Shown: piece after piece, positions 1 through 8,021 of the stretch
Layout of the letters: each line of letters opens with the position of its first letter
Numbering within the stretch: position 1 is the first letter of the stretch
NCBI GenBank assembly: GCA_024639825.1
Contig: JAHEGH010000022.1
Location: forward strand, 1 to 43,363
Source of the DNA: Gammaproteobacteria bacterium
GTDB taxonomy: Bacteria > Pseudomonadota > Gammaproteobacteria > Steroidobacterales > Woeseiaceae
Reading direction: 5' to 3'
Length of the DNA stretch: 43,363 nt
Translations under genes and position numbers: made by a program
Notes under the pieces: generated by a model
Told to the model about the DNA's origin: nothing
Database searches by the model: none
Seen by the model: only the letters and a program-made list of their open reading frames with translations

Positions 1-491
1 GAATGACTGATCAGTGCGACATTGCCGGGTGCCTCATGAAACGCGCTATCGAAGCCGCAGGTCCAGACGTGATCGCGGACGTTGTAGAAGCCCATGCCGT
101 TGGCACCGCACACGAGCATGCCGGAAGCCTGAATCTTTTCACGTACCCTCTCGCGCAGTGGCGGATCTGAATCATCATCCAGATAGAGCGTGGACTGCAG
201 GACCGCAGCAGGAACGCCGGCGGCAATAGCTGCGTCCAGCGAGCCTTCAATGCGCTGGTCACCGACCGCGAAGATGACAAGGTCTGGCGTCTCAGGCAGA
301 TCCCGAAGTGACGCATAACATCGATGACCCTGCAGTTCGTCGTAGTTTGGATTGACCGGATAGATACTCCCCGGGTAGCCGCCCAGACCGAGATTCCGGA
401 GTGCCCATTCCCCCAGCGAATCGGTACGTGCCGACGCGCCCACAACCGCGACCGAACGCGGCCGCAGTAATGGGTCGAGTCGGTGCTTCAC
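1..491 (-). CDS. Acyl-CoA synthetase (NDP-forming) family protein, N-terminal part
   Basis: This is the first 163 codons of a gene that leaves the window at base 1. It starts at GTG 489-491, with GGGAG just upstream and 12 bases after the stop of the aminomethyltransferase gene. The translation opens with a CoA-binding Rossmann fold: 'RPRSVAVVGASARTDSLGEWALRNL', then 'YPVNPNYDELQGHRCYASLRDLP'. That pattern is typical of ADP/NDP-forming acetate-CoA ligase and acyl-CoA synthetase proteins. The family converts acids to CoA thioesters with ATP. As the last visible gene of the minus-strand operon it probably activates an acid produced by the upstream oxidoreductases and aminotransferase. The ATP-grasp half lies outside the window, so substrate and completeness cannot be judged. 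Confidence 0.82.
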   Translation of the reverse strand, partial: MKHRLDPLLRPRSVAVVGASARTDSLGEWALRNLGLGGYPGSIYPVNPNYDELQGHRCYASLRDLPETPDLVIFAVGDQRIEGSLDAAIAAGVPAAVLQSTLYLDDDSDPPLRERVREKIQASGMLVCGANGMGFYNVRDHVWTCGFDSAFHEAPGNVALISH

Positions 492-503
492 GACCGGCTC
501 CCG

Positions 504-1700
504 CTAATACGGTCCGGGCGGTGTTGCACCGCGTCGCGGCGGGAACCAGAACGGCTTGTCGACGACTGTTGCTTTCGCCATCTTGCGGTTCCAGTGCATT
601 TCGCGCTGGTAGTAGATCTCGACCCAGACCGTGTCGCCGGGTTTGCCGTGCGGTGTCTTTACCGTACCGAGCGCAATATTCTGTTTGCAGACCGGCGACC
701 ACACGGCTGATGTGACAAATCCAATGTTGCCGCCGCGCGCCTTCGCGTTCGAGAAGATGTAGGAGTGGTGCGCTTCCTTGTTGCCCTCGATATCGAGTTT
801 GACGAGACGCCAGGTTGATCCGTTGCGCTTTTCTTCTGCCAGTGCCCGGCGACCGTTGAAGTTCGGCTTCTTGAAGTCAACCAGCCAGTCGAGGCCCAAC
901 TCCAGTGGGGAACGTGACACGCCGGTGCGCACCGTTTCGTCGGCTGGCAGGAACTCCTCGTACGCTGCGAGATAACCAGCCTCGATCCGTGCCATCTCGA
1001 GTGCCGTCGTACCGATGGCGCGAATACCGTGCAGCTCACCGGCTTCGAATAATGCGTCCCAGAGCGCTTCGGCCTTGTCAGGATCGATCCAAAGCTCGTA
1101 GCCCAGGTCACCCGTGAAGCCTGTGCGTGAAATCATGAGCTCACTGCCCTGGAAATCGAAATGCATCAGGCCGAACGGTTTCAACTCCTCGAGCCCCTCG
1201 AGGTTCATTTTGCTGAGCACGCTGTATGACGTCGGACCCTGCACTGCGAGCGCCGCAACGTCATCGGTCTCGTGGGTAATCGTCACGTCGAAACCGATGG
1301 CCGCCGCTTTAAGCCATGCGAAGTGACGCTCCTGCGAGCACAGGCGATATTCCCCCTCGCGCAGGTGGAAGATCGTTCCGTCGTCGATGACCTGGCCATT
1401 GTCGTCACACCAGACCGCGTAAGCCACGCGTCCCGGGCGAATTTTCGCCATGTCGCGCGTCACCAGCCGGTTAAGGTAGTCCAGCGCGTCGGGACCCGTA
1501 ATGCGGTATTTGGTCATCGGCGTCAGATCGAATACACCTGTCGCATTACGAATTGCAAAGTATTCGGTATCGGAACAGTAAAGCTGGTCTGCACTCGAAT
1601 AGCCCTTCCACTGGTGCCACTCGTTGACGGTGTCGAGACGCTCGAGGCGGGAATAAAACGGCGATTTCAGGCGCCCTTGATGTACTGGCTCGTGCTTCAT
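504..1700 (-). CDS. GcvT-like aminomethyltransferase family protein
   Basis: The 398-residue protein starts 'MKHEPVHQGRLKSPFYSRLE'. It has the folate-binding GcvT fold: 'FAIRNATGVFDLTPMTKYRITGPDA', 'LVTRDMAKI', 'RTGFTGDLGYELWID', and a C-terminal barrel ('FVTSAVWSPVCKQNIALGTV'). Members move one-carbon units from N- or S-methylated substrates to tetrahydrofolate (T-protein, sarcosine and dimethylglycine oxidases, DmdA). The ATG at 1698-1700 overlaps the TGA of the upstream FAD oxidoreductase (ATGA), so translation is probably coupled. Paired with FAD oxidoreductases and a Rieske oxygenase, the likely role is capture of a methyl-derived carbon from an N-methylated compound. It is not the housekeeping glycine-cleavage T-protein, because no gcvH or gcvP is present. 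The exact substrate is unknown. Confidence 0.85.
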   Translation of the reverse strand: MKHEPVHQGRLKSPFYSRLERLDTVNEWHQWKGYSSADQLYCSDTEYFAIRNATGVFDLTPMTKYRITGPDALDYLNRLVTRDMAKIRPGRVAYAVWCDDNGQVIDDGTIFHLREGEYRLCSQERHFAWLKAAAIGFDVTITHETDDVAALAVQGPTSYSVLSKMNLEGLEELKPFGLMHFDFQGSELMISRTGFTGDLGYELWIDPDKAEALWDALFEAGELHGIRAIGTTALEMARIEAGYLAAYEEFLPADETVRTGVSRSPLELGLDWLVDFKKPNFNGRRALAEEKRNGSTWRLVKLDIEGNKEAHHSYIFSNAKARGGNIGFVTSAVWSPVCKQNIALGTVKTPHGKPGDTVWVEIYYQREMHWNRKMAKATVVDKPFWFPPRRGATPPGPY

Positions 1701-3241
1701 AGTGCTTTCTCCCGCCTCAGGATCGTTCGGGCCGCGTTTCTGCCCGCTGCGCCGCTGACACCTCCGCCCGGATGCGCGCCCGCACCGCACAGGAACAGGC
1801 CATCGATCGGCAACTTGTACTGCGCAGCACCATTAACCGGACGCACAAACAGGAACTGATCGAGTGTCAACTCGGCGTGATGCCAGTGGCCGCCTGTAAT
1901 GTGGAATTCGCTTTCGATGTCAGCCGGCGTCAGCAATTCACTGGCCGTGATGCGTTGTTCAATATCCGGCGCATACCGGGCGATTGTTGTGATGACGGCC
2001 TGTTTGAACGCTTCTTTCGCCGCGTCATCCCATCCTTCCTTAAGCCCGTATGGCGCATACTGCACGACAGCAGACATGACATGCTTCCCGGTCGGCGCGA
2101 GCGACTCGTCGCGGAAACTCGGAAACGTCATTTCGACGACCGGGTGGGGTGAGAACTCACCGTACTTGGCCGGGTTGAACGCGCGTTCTACATAGTGCTC
2201 GTCCCCTGCAATAACAATCCGCTGGCCGAAGTCCTTCTTGTCCAGACCCTTGATCGACGGCAGCCCGTCCAGCGCCAGATGCAACTTGGCCGCGTTACCG
2301 CGTGCACGCAGGTGGTGAATGCGACGGCCAAAGCCTGTTTCGACGTGCTTGGCACCGACGAGGTTCATGACCGTGCGCTTCGGATCGGCGTTCGAAATAA
2401 CCGTGTAGCTCGAGAATGTCTCGCCGCTCTCGGTTTCCACGCCGCTCACCCGGCCGTTATCCACGACGATTCGCTTTACAGGCATGCTCGTCCTGATCGT
2501 GACACCCGCAGCCCTTGCAGCTTGCGCAAGTTCATCACTAATAGCGCCCATCCCGCCTTGCGGCGCGGATGCGCGTCCATGGTCGCCGGCCTGGCGATAC
2601 AGGTAGGTCATGATCGTATTCGGGGATCGCGGACCCAGGTGAGTGCCGAGCACGGCATCAAGACTGATGGCTCCCTTGAGCAGCGGGCTGTCAAAACGCT
2701 CCGTCACCTCATCATGAATATTCATGCCGATGAGCCGGAGGAACTCCTGCATCTCTTCCTTGCCAAGACGACGAATATCAAAACCGAGCTGGGCCAGTGT
2801 GAGCAGGTCCTTGAAGTTCTTCGTGCCAAGACGCGGTGGCGGCTTGTTGAAATAGGTGCGCAGCAGATCGGCAAATCGTGTCATGCGTTTACGGAAACGA
2901 CGGTACTGCCGCGCGTCGTCATCTGAAACACCTTTGACCTTGTCGCCCTTGATGCGCAGATGCTGGCCGTCCTCGGCCAGGGCGATCGTCGTCATATCCT
3001 CGGTTGCGAGTTTCGGCGAGAGCCTGAGTTCTTTGCGCACTTCCGGCTGCAACTGGTAGAGCAGATGCGCGCAGGCGGACACGGAATACCCGTCGGCAAA
3101 TTCGCGCGTCACTGCGGCGCCACCGACCTGATCGTTTGCTTCCAGAACCAGCACGTTCTTGCCGGCTTTCGCGAGCAACGCTGAACAAACGAGGCCGTTA
3201 TGGCCAGCTCCGACTACTATGGCATCGTATTTGTCAGTCAT
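1697..3241 (-). CDS. FAD-dependent phytoene-desaturase/PYROXD2-like oxidoreductase (copy 1)
   Basis: The protein has 514 residues. Its N-terminus carries the dinucleotide-binding motif 'DAIVVGAGHNGLVCSALLAKAG', followed by the acidic end of beta-2 ('VLVLEAND'). The C-terminus has the second FAD motif ('GLFLCGAGAHPGGGVSGAAG'). This is the CrtI/PYROXD2-like amine or carotenoid oxidoreductase fold. Carotenoid genes are absent here, so amine or amino-acid oxidation fits the context better than carotenoid desaturation. The start overlaps the end of the second FAD gene by 8 bases, and the end overlaps the next ATG. It is clearly a paralogue of the upstream gene ending at 3234, sharing N- and C-terminal signatures. 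The two may form a heteromer or act on successive intermediates; this is inference. Confidence 0.85.
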   Translation of the reverse strand: MTDKYDAIVVGAGHNGLVCSALLAKAGKNVLVLEANDQVGGAAVTREFADGYSVSACAHLLYQLQPEVRKELRLSPKLATEDMTTIALAEDGQHLRIKGDKVKGVSDDDARQYRRFRKRMTRFADLLRTYFNKPPPRLGTKNFKDLLTLAQLGFDIRRLGKEEMQEFLRLIGMNIHDEVTERFDSPLLKGAISLDAVLGTHLGPRSPNTIMTYLYRQAGDHGRASAPQGGMGAISDELAQAARAAGVTIRTSMPVKRIVVDNGRVSGVETESGETFSSYTVISNADPKRTVMNLVGAKHVETGFGRRIHHLRARGNAAKLHLALDGLPSIKGLDKKDFGQRIVIAGDEHYVERAFNPAKYGEFSPHPVVEMTFPSFRDESLAPTGKHVMSAVVQYAPYGLKEGWDDAAKEAFKQAVITTIARYAPDIEQRITASELLTPADIESEFHITGGHWHHAELTLDQFLFVRPVNGAAQYKLPIDGLFLCGAGAHPGGGVSGAAGRNAARTILRREKAL

Positions 3242-4850
3242 CGCCCCAGTTCTCCGGAACAGTGTTCGGCCTTCTCAGGTCGGAAAGAATCTCGCGCGCC
3301 GCATTCGCACCTGGCGCCGCCATGATGCCGCCACCCGGATGGTTGCTTGACCCGCACATGTACAGACCGTTGATCGGTCCCCGGTATTGCGCGTAGCCCG
3401 GTATCGGCCGGTTAAAGAGCAGCTGGTCCATCGTCAGTTCGCCGTGAAAGATATTGCCCTCGGTGATGCCGATCTCGTCCTCGATGTCCTGCGGCGTCCG
3501 AATCTCGGCATGCAGGATCAGGTCCTTGAAATCGGGACTGTAGTTCGCAATCTGATTGATCACCGTCGCGCCGAACGCCTCTTTTTCTTCCTGCGTCCAG
3601 CGGCGACCGTCGATCTGGTGTGGGCAGTACTGCACGAAACAGCTCATGAAGTGCTTGCCCGGCGGCGCCATCGTCGGATCGCTCAGCGTCGGGATGACCA
3701 TGTCGATGTAGGGGTCCTGTGACCAGGTGCCTGACTTCCAGTCGTCATAGGCGCGCTCCATGCGTTCCATCGAATCGATGAAATGCATATCGCTATGGTA
3801 CAGCGAGCTCCCTTCGGGCAACGCAGGAAACGTCGGCATGCCATCCAGGGCAATGTTCACCTTGCCGGACGAGCCACGAATCTTGAAGTTCTCAACACGC
3901 TTATGGAATTTCTCAGGCAGGTCGCTCTTGTTCATGCACGTCAGGAACGTGCGTTTTACGTCCATCGCCGAAACAACGATGTGACCGTGGATTTCGTCAC
4001 CATTCTCAAGTGCAACGCCCGTGACCTTGCCATTCTTTACGATAATCTGGTCGACGCCGGACTCAGTTCGCAACTCACCACCGGCTGCCTGGTAGGCACC
4101 TGCGATCGCCTTCGACACAGCTCCGGTACCACCGCGCGCGAAACCCCAGGATCCAACGTTACCGTCAACATCACCCATATAGTGATGCAGCAACACATAC
4201 GCTGTTCCCGGCGAGTGAATGCCCAGCGCGGTGCCAATGATGCCACTGCCCGAGAAGGCCGCCTTGATTACATCCGTTTCGAAGTATTCGTCGAGGTACT
4301 CGGCGACACTCATCGTCCAGAAACGGATCGTTTCGTACATGCGCTCTTCACCCATGCCCATGAACTTGCCGCCTATGCGTGCGAGCTCCATCAGGTCTTT
4401 GGGTTTGAACGATGTGGGATCCGGCGCCGTGCTCAGCAGGAAGTCACGAATGAAGCGGCACTGACGCATCGTGTCTGCCGAATAGGTCTTGTAAGCATCT
4501 GCATCGTGACGAGAGAAGCGTGCCATCTCGCGATAGGCGACCTCTTCGTCGTGGTAGGAGCCGTAGTAGTCGCCGTTCTCCATGAACTGCACGGATCCGC
4601 CGTAAGGCGTTACCTGCAGTCCGTGCTTGTGCAGTTCCAGCTCACGATAAATCTCCGGGCGCAGGAGGCTGCAGACGTAGGAGCAGTTTGAGTACCACCA
4701 GTCCTTGTAGAGATTGCGACTTACGGTGGCCCCACCGATGTAGTCGTTCTTCTCCACGCAGACGACATCCAATCCGGCCTTCGCGAGGAAAGCAGCGTTG
4801 GTCAGGCCGTTATGCCCCGCACCAACAACAATTGCGTCATAAGTTTTCAT
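3234..4850 (-). CDS. FAD-dependent phytoene-desaturase/PYROXD2-like oxidoreductase (copy 2)
   Basis: The protein has 538 residues when started at ATG 4848-4850 ('MKTYDAIVVGAGHNGLTNAA'). The open frame runs further upstream, but that stretch is antisense-like sequence inside the aminotransferase gene, and the Rossmann motif begins right after this ATG. It has the same N-terminal FAD motif and C-terminal 'GLYMCGSSNHPGGGIMAAPG' segment as its downstream paralogue. The middle parts differ considerably, so this is an old duplication rather than a recent copy. The start lies 14 bases inside the end of the aminotransferase gene, consistent with a translationally coupled operon. Expected role: flavin-dependent oxidation of an amine-containing substrate; the substrate is unknown. 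Confidence 0.85.
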   Translation of the reverse strand: MKTYDAIVVGAGHNGLTNAAFLAKAGLDVVCVEKNDYIGGATVSRNLYKDWWYSNCSYVCSLLRPEIYRELELHKHGLQVTPYGGSVQFMENGDYYGSYHDEEVAYREMARFSRHDADAYKTYSADTMRQCRFIRDFLLSTAPDPTSFKPKDLMELARIGGKFMGMGEERMYETIRFWTMSVAEYLDEYFETDVIKAAFSGSGIIGTALGIHSPGTAYVLLHHYMGDVDGNVGSWGFARGGTGAVSKAIAGAYQAAGGELRTESGVDQIIVKNGKVTGVALENGDEIHGHIVVSAMDVKRTFLTCMNKSDLPEKFHKRVENFKIRGSSGKVNIALDGMPTFPALPEGSSLYHSDMHFIDSMERMERAYDDWKSGTWSQDPYIDMVIPTLSDPTMAPPGKHFMSCFVQYCPHQIDGRRWTQEEKEAFGATVINQIANYSPDFKDLILHAEIRTPQDIEDEIGITEGNIFHGELTMDQLLFNRPIPGYAQYRGPINGLYMCGSSNHPGGGIMAAPGANAAREILSDLRRPNTVPENWGDD

Positions 4851-6162
4851 GCGTTGTTTCCAGTTTTGGAAGCGTAATGTCCACCGCCCGTTCGAACTTG
4901 TCCAGTGTTTCTCCCAGACATCCCACATTGTGAGATTCGCACAGAAACCACGGCTCACGCGAGTCGGGTTCGACGAGAATTCCCAGGTCGTGCAAAGCCG
5001 GAGCCAGGGTGTCATAGAACTGGTAGTCGGAGCGCACCCACTCACGATAATTGCGCGGCGGCTGTTCCGCAAAGAACAAACCCATGAGCGCCGGGTGGCC
5101 GGTAAAGCAGTGCGGAATATCCCGATCGTCAAGTATCTGGCTGAGGCCTGCCTGTAATTTCCGGCCGTACTGTTCTATGTTGGCCAGCGCGGCGGTCTCG
5201 TCAAGAATTTCAAGCGTCTTCGCTGCAGCTGCCAGCGAAACGCTGTGCGCTGTAAATGTGCCTCCGTGAGCTACACCATCGCCGATAGATCGCATGACAT
5301 CTTCGCGCCCCGCCAGCACGGACAACGGATAACCATTGCCGATCGCTTTCGCAAAGGTGCAAAGGTCCGCCTTGATGCCATACAGCTCCTGGACACCACC
5401 TTTCGCCACGCGGAAGCCGGTTTTAACCTCGTCGATGATCAGCAGGACGTCGTATCGGTCGCAGATCTCCCGCACATCCTTCATGTACTGCGCATCCGCG
5501 GTAATCGCGCAGCAGTTCCCCATGATGGGCTCCATCAGGAACGCGCCGATCTCATTGTGCTTTTTCTTAAGCAGATCTTCGAGCGCGTTCGCATCGTTCA
5601 TTGGCACGAGGTGAAACAGCTGCTTGGTCACTGCCGGAACGCCGTCACCATAGGGCTCGATGGACGGCTCCGCGTCTCCTGGCAGCCAGTCGTCAAACTC
5701 CTTCCCCCACATGACCAGGTTGGACAAGCCGTGGTACCCACCCTCCATGACCACGTGGCTGTCCTTGCCGGTGAATGCACGCGCTACCCGCATCGCAGCC
5801 ATGACCGCTTCGGTGCCTGAATTGGAGAAACGCACAAGTTCGGCGGCCGGGACCATCTTGTTGATGCGGCACGCGACTTCGTATTCCTTTTCGGTCGATA
5901 AGGCGAAGACACCGCCGACGTTCATCCCCTCGCGCGCGGCCTCGTCAACGCGCTCGTCTGCATAGCCCAGGATGGTCGGGCCATAGCCGAGGCGGTAGTC
6001 GATGTACTCGTTACCGTCGATATCCCAGATGCGGCCGCCCTTGCCATGATCGACATAGATCGTCTTGTCGTCTCCCCAGTAGCGGAAGTTGGATGCGACG
6101 CCGAGCGGCAGCTTCGAGCGGGCTTTTTGAAAGTGCTCGTTGGAACGGGCGAGTTTGCGCAT
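4837..6162 (-). CDS. Class III (glutamate-1-semialdehyde-type) PLP aminotransferase
   Basis: The protein has 441 residues from ATG 6160-6162 ('MRKLARSNEHFQKARSKLPL'). Family marks are 'FSNSGTEAVMAAMRVAR' (phosphate cup), 'LLIIDEVKTGF' (PLP Asp about residue 244) and 'TFAKAIGNGYPLSVLAG' (Schiff-base Lys about 272). It resembles the glutamate-1-semialdehyde aminomutase / omega-amino-acid transaminase group. An in-frame ATG 14 codons upstream (6202-6204) lies inside the palindromic operator, so I reject it as start. It is the first gene of the minus-strand operon. It probably removes or moves an amino group from the compound imported by the divergent transporter operon. A housekeeping heme-pathway role is unlikely in this setting. 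Confidence 0.87.
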   Translation of the reverse strand: MRKLARSNEHFQKARSKLPLGVASNFRYWGDDKTIYVDHGKGGRIWDIDGNEYIDYRLGYGPTILGYADERVDEAAREGMNVGGVFALSTEKEYEVACRINKMVPAAELVRFSNSGTEAVMAAMRVARAFTGKDSHVVMEGGYHGLSNLVMWGKEFDDWLPGDAEPSIEPYGDGVPAVTKQLFHLVPMNDANALEDLLKKKHNEIGAFLMEPIMGNCCAITADAQYMKDVREICDRYDVLLIIDEVKTGFRVAKGGVQELYGIKADLCTFAKAIGNGYPLSVLAGREDVMRSIGDGVAHGGTFTAHSVSLAAAAKTLEILDETAALANIEQYGRKLQAGLSQILDDRDIPHCFTGHPALMGLFFAEQPPRNYREWVRSDYQFYDTLAPALHDLGILVEPDSREPWFLCESHNVGCLGETLDKFERAVDITLPKLETTHENL

Positions 6163-6184
6163 GTTGGGAAACAGAAGGCCAAAA

Positions 6185-6204
6185 ATGAATGAGTATTCAT
6201 TCAT
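6185..6204. promoter_or_regulatory. TetR-type operator between divergent operons
   Basis: The sequence ATGAATGAGTATTCATTCAT is a 20-bp palindrome in which nine of ten base pairs match across the dyad. The inner 18 bases fit, as I remember it, the TGAATGA-N-TA-N-TCATTCA box bound by the TetR-family FadR of Bacillus. It sits 19 bases before the regulator ATG (6224) and 22 bases before the aminotransferase ATG (6162). A bound dimer would therefore block both divergent promoters. The palindrome and position are directly visible; binding by the adjacent regulator is inference. Confidence 0.8.
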
Positions 6205-6223
6205 ATTATGGCAGAATCAGTCG

Positions 6224-6850
6224 ATGGCAGCTACCGCAAGATCAACCGGGCGAACGGCCAGCCGCGAACGGCGGCGGCGCCAGCTCATTGCCGCAACGAT
6301 GAAGTGTATTGCGCGTAACGGTATGAGCAGCACATCGATCGGCGACGTAGCCAAAGAAGCGGGACTGTCGCAGGGTATCGTTAACCTGCATTTCGAGAGC
6401 AAGGACAACCTGCTCACCGAGACGCTGCGACATCTGGCAGACGACTACAAGACTCGTTTCAACAAGGCACTCGAAGCCTCGGGACCCGATGCTGCAGGCA
6501 AACTGCTCGCCGTAATGGAGCTCGACCTGCGCCCTTCTGTCATCGACCGGCAAAAAATCGCCGTGTGGTTCGCGTTCTGGGGTGAGGTCAAGTCGCGGCC
6601 GACTTATCGCAGGATATGCAATGAGCAGGACCGGTTTTACGACGAGGTCGTCGCGAACCTATGCGCAGAAATCATCGCGGACGGTAACTACAAGGACGTC
6701 CGCGCAGCATCGGTGGCCACAGCACTGACATCGATGACTAACGGTATGTGGCTGTCATACCTGATCAGCCCACGGTCGTTCGACCGTGACCAGGCAAGGC
6801 GAGCGATCACGGACCTGCTGCGCCGCTATTTCCCAAAACATTATTCCTGA
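6224..6850 (+). CDS. TetR-family repressor, BetI-like
   Basis: The 208-residue protein starts 'MAATARSTGRTASRERRRRQ'. The helix-turn-helix lies at about residues 20-65 ('MSSTSIGDVAKEAGLSQGIVNLHFESKDNLL'). The ligand domain contains 'KIAVWFAFWGEVKSRPTYRRI', very like the BetI choline-responsive repressors (usually about 195 residues). I chose ATG 6224 because the next upstream in-frame Met lies in the operator. It is divergent from the aminotransferase operon and is followed 10 bases later by the acyl-CoA dehydrogenase gene, so it probably controls both directions and itself. A BetI-like sensor domain suggests that a quaternary ammonium or betaine-type molecule, or a derived aldehyde or CoA ester, is the inducer. 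Confidence 0.88.
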   Translation: MAATARSTGRTASRERRRRQLIAATMKCIARNGMSSTSIGDVAKEAGLSQGIVNLHFESKDNLLTETLRHLADDYKTRFNKALEASGPDAAGKLLAVMELDLRPSVIDRQKIAVWFAFWGEVKSRPTYRRICNEQDRFYDEVVANLCAEIIADGNYKDVRAASVATALTSMTNGMWLSYLISPRSFDRDQARRAITDLLRRYFPKHYS

Positions 6851-6860
6851 CGAGAACGCC

Positions 6861-8021
6861 ATGGAAATCCCAGTGAGTAAAGATGCCCGAAAGTGGCAAC
6901 GAATCGCCCGCGATTACGCCGACGAGTATCTGCAACCGCATGAAGTAGAAGCCGAATTGAATGAGGGAGCATTGCCCGCTGAGATTACAGCCCGCAACAA
7001 GCGGCGCGCCATCGAACTCGGATTCACGGCGATCGATGTGCCGAAGAGTCACGGAGGACTCGAGCTGGCCATGGAGTCACAGGTCGCTATCTGGGAACAG
7101 CTGGGTCGTGTTACCAACGCGTTGTCATGGTGTTTCCCCGAGGCACAGTCCTGGATGTTCGAGGCCTGCACCGAAGAGCAACTGCAGAAGTACATCCTGC
7201 CGATGATGCGCGGTGAGAAAAAGGACTGCTATGCGATTACGGAGGCCGGTCCGGGGTCGGATGTATCGGGCCTCGAGGCAACTGCGGTTCGCGACGGTGA
7301 CGACTATGTGCTGAACGGCGAGAAATGGTACGTAACAAGCGGCAACCTTTCGACGTTCATGTGGTTCCAGGCGAACCTGACCGACGAGGACGATGAAGCG
7401 CTTTTCCTTGTCGACTCTGACACAGCAGGTATCGAGATCATTGCCAACCCGAAGTTCAGCCACACCTACGCGTCGCACCACCCGACCTACCTTTTCAAGG
7501 ACGTGCGCGTCCCTGTCGCACAGCGCGTTGGGCAACCCGGCGATGGTATGGCCTTTACGCACAGCTGGTTCCGGCATGAACGCCTTATGATCGGCGCCCG
7601 CAGCTGTGGTGCCATGGCGAGGCTCATCGAAGATACGATGGCCTTCGCTAACGAACGCATCATCGATGGCGCCCCGCTGAGCCAGAAACAGGCCATTCAA
7701 TTCATGCTTGCCGATTGCGCGACCGAGTTGTATGCCGCTCGGCTCATGACGTATGACGCGGCACGCGCCTCCGACGACGGCGCCGACCTCAAGACACAGC
7801 ACAGTCGCTGCTCCATGGTGAAACTCTATGTCTCCGAGGCCGCAAACCGCGTCGCCGACCGTGCCGTACAAATCTTCGGCGGTCGCGGCTACATGCGCGA
7901 GAACGTAGCCGAGCGTTTCTTCCGCGAACTCCGGGTCGACCGCATTTGGGAAGGCACGAGCGAGATACAACGGCTTATAATCGCTCGATCGCTTTTGAAG
8001 CGCGGCCTGGACGGCATGTGA
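6861..8021 (+). CDS. Acyl-CoA dehydrogenase
   Basis: The protein has 386 residues, the usual length for the family. The N-terminal helical domain is followed by the FAD/substrate signature 'CYAITEAGPGSDVSGLEATA' and by 'LNGEKWYVTSGNLS'. The C-terminus has 'QIFGGRGYMRENVAERFFRELRVDRIWEGTSEIQR'-type sequence, whose WEG Glu matches the catalytic base of medium-chain enzymes. The reaction would be alpha,beta-oxidation of a CoA thioester with electrons passed to ETF. It starts at ATG 6861, ten bases after the regulator, and its TGA overlaps the GTG of the binding-protein gene. Its presence with an acyl-CoA synthetase suggests that a carboxylate from the imported compound is degraded as a CoA ester. 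Confidence 0.9.
   Translation: MEIPVSKDARKWQRIARDYADEYLQPHEVEAELNEGALPAEITARNKRRAIELGFTAIDVPKSHGGLELAMESQVAIWEQLGRVTNALSWCFPEAQSWMFEACTEEQLQKYILPMMRGEKKDCYAITEAGPGSDVSGLEATAVRDGDDYVLNGEKWYVTSGNLSTFMWFQANLTDEDDEALFLVDSDTAGIEIIANPKFSHTYASHHPTYLFKDVRVPVAQRVGQPGDGMAFTHSWFRHERLMIGARSCGAMARLIEDTMAFANERIIDGAPLSQKQAIQFMLADCATELYAARLMTYDAARASDDGADLKTQHSRCSMVKLYVSEAANRVADRAVQIFGGRGYMRENVAERFFRELRVDRIWEGTSEIQRLIIARSLLKRGLDGM

Noticed and set aside
1697-4850. Carotenoid biosynthesis genes (crtI)
   Set aside because: Sequences have the CrtI-like fold, but no phytoene synthase or other crt gene is nearby and the neighbours are amine-catabolic.
6162-6204. Upstream ATG at 6204 as the aminotransferase start
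   Set aside because: It lies within the operator palindrome with no ribosome-binding site; the ATG at 6162 fits the family N-terminus.
504-8021. DMSP demethylation cluster (DmdA/DmdB/DmdC)
   Set aside because: A GcvT-like enzyme, CoA synthetase and acyl-CoA dehydrogenase are present, but the synthetase is the NDP-forming type, the dehydrogenase is much shorter than DmdC as I know it, and an aminotransferase and amine-type oxidoreductases point to a nitrogen compound.
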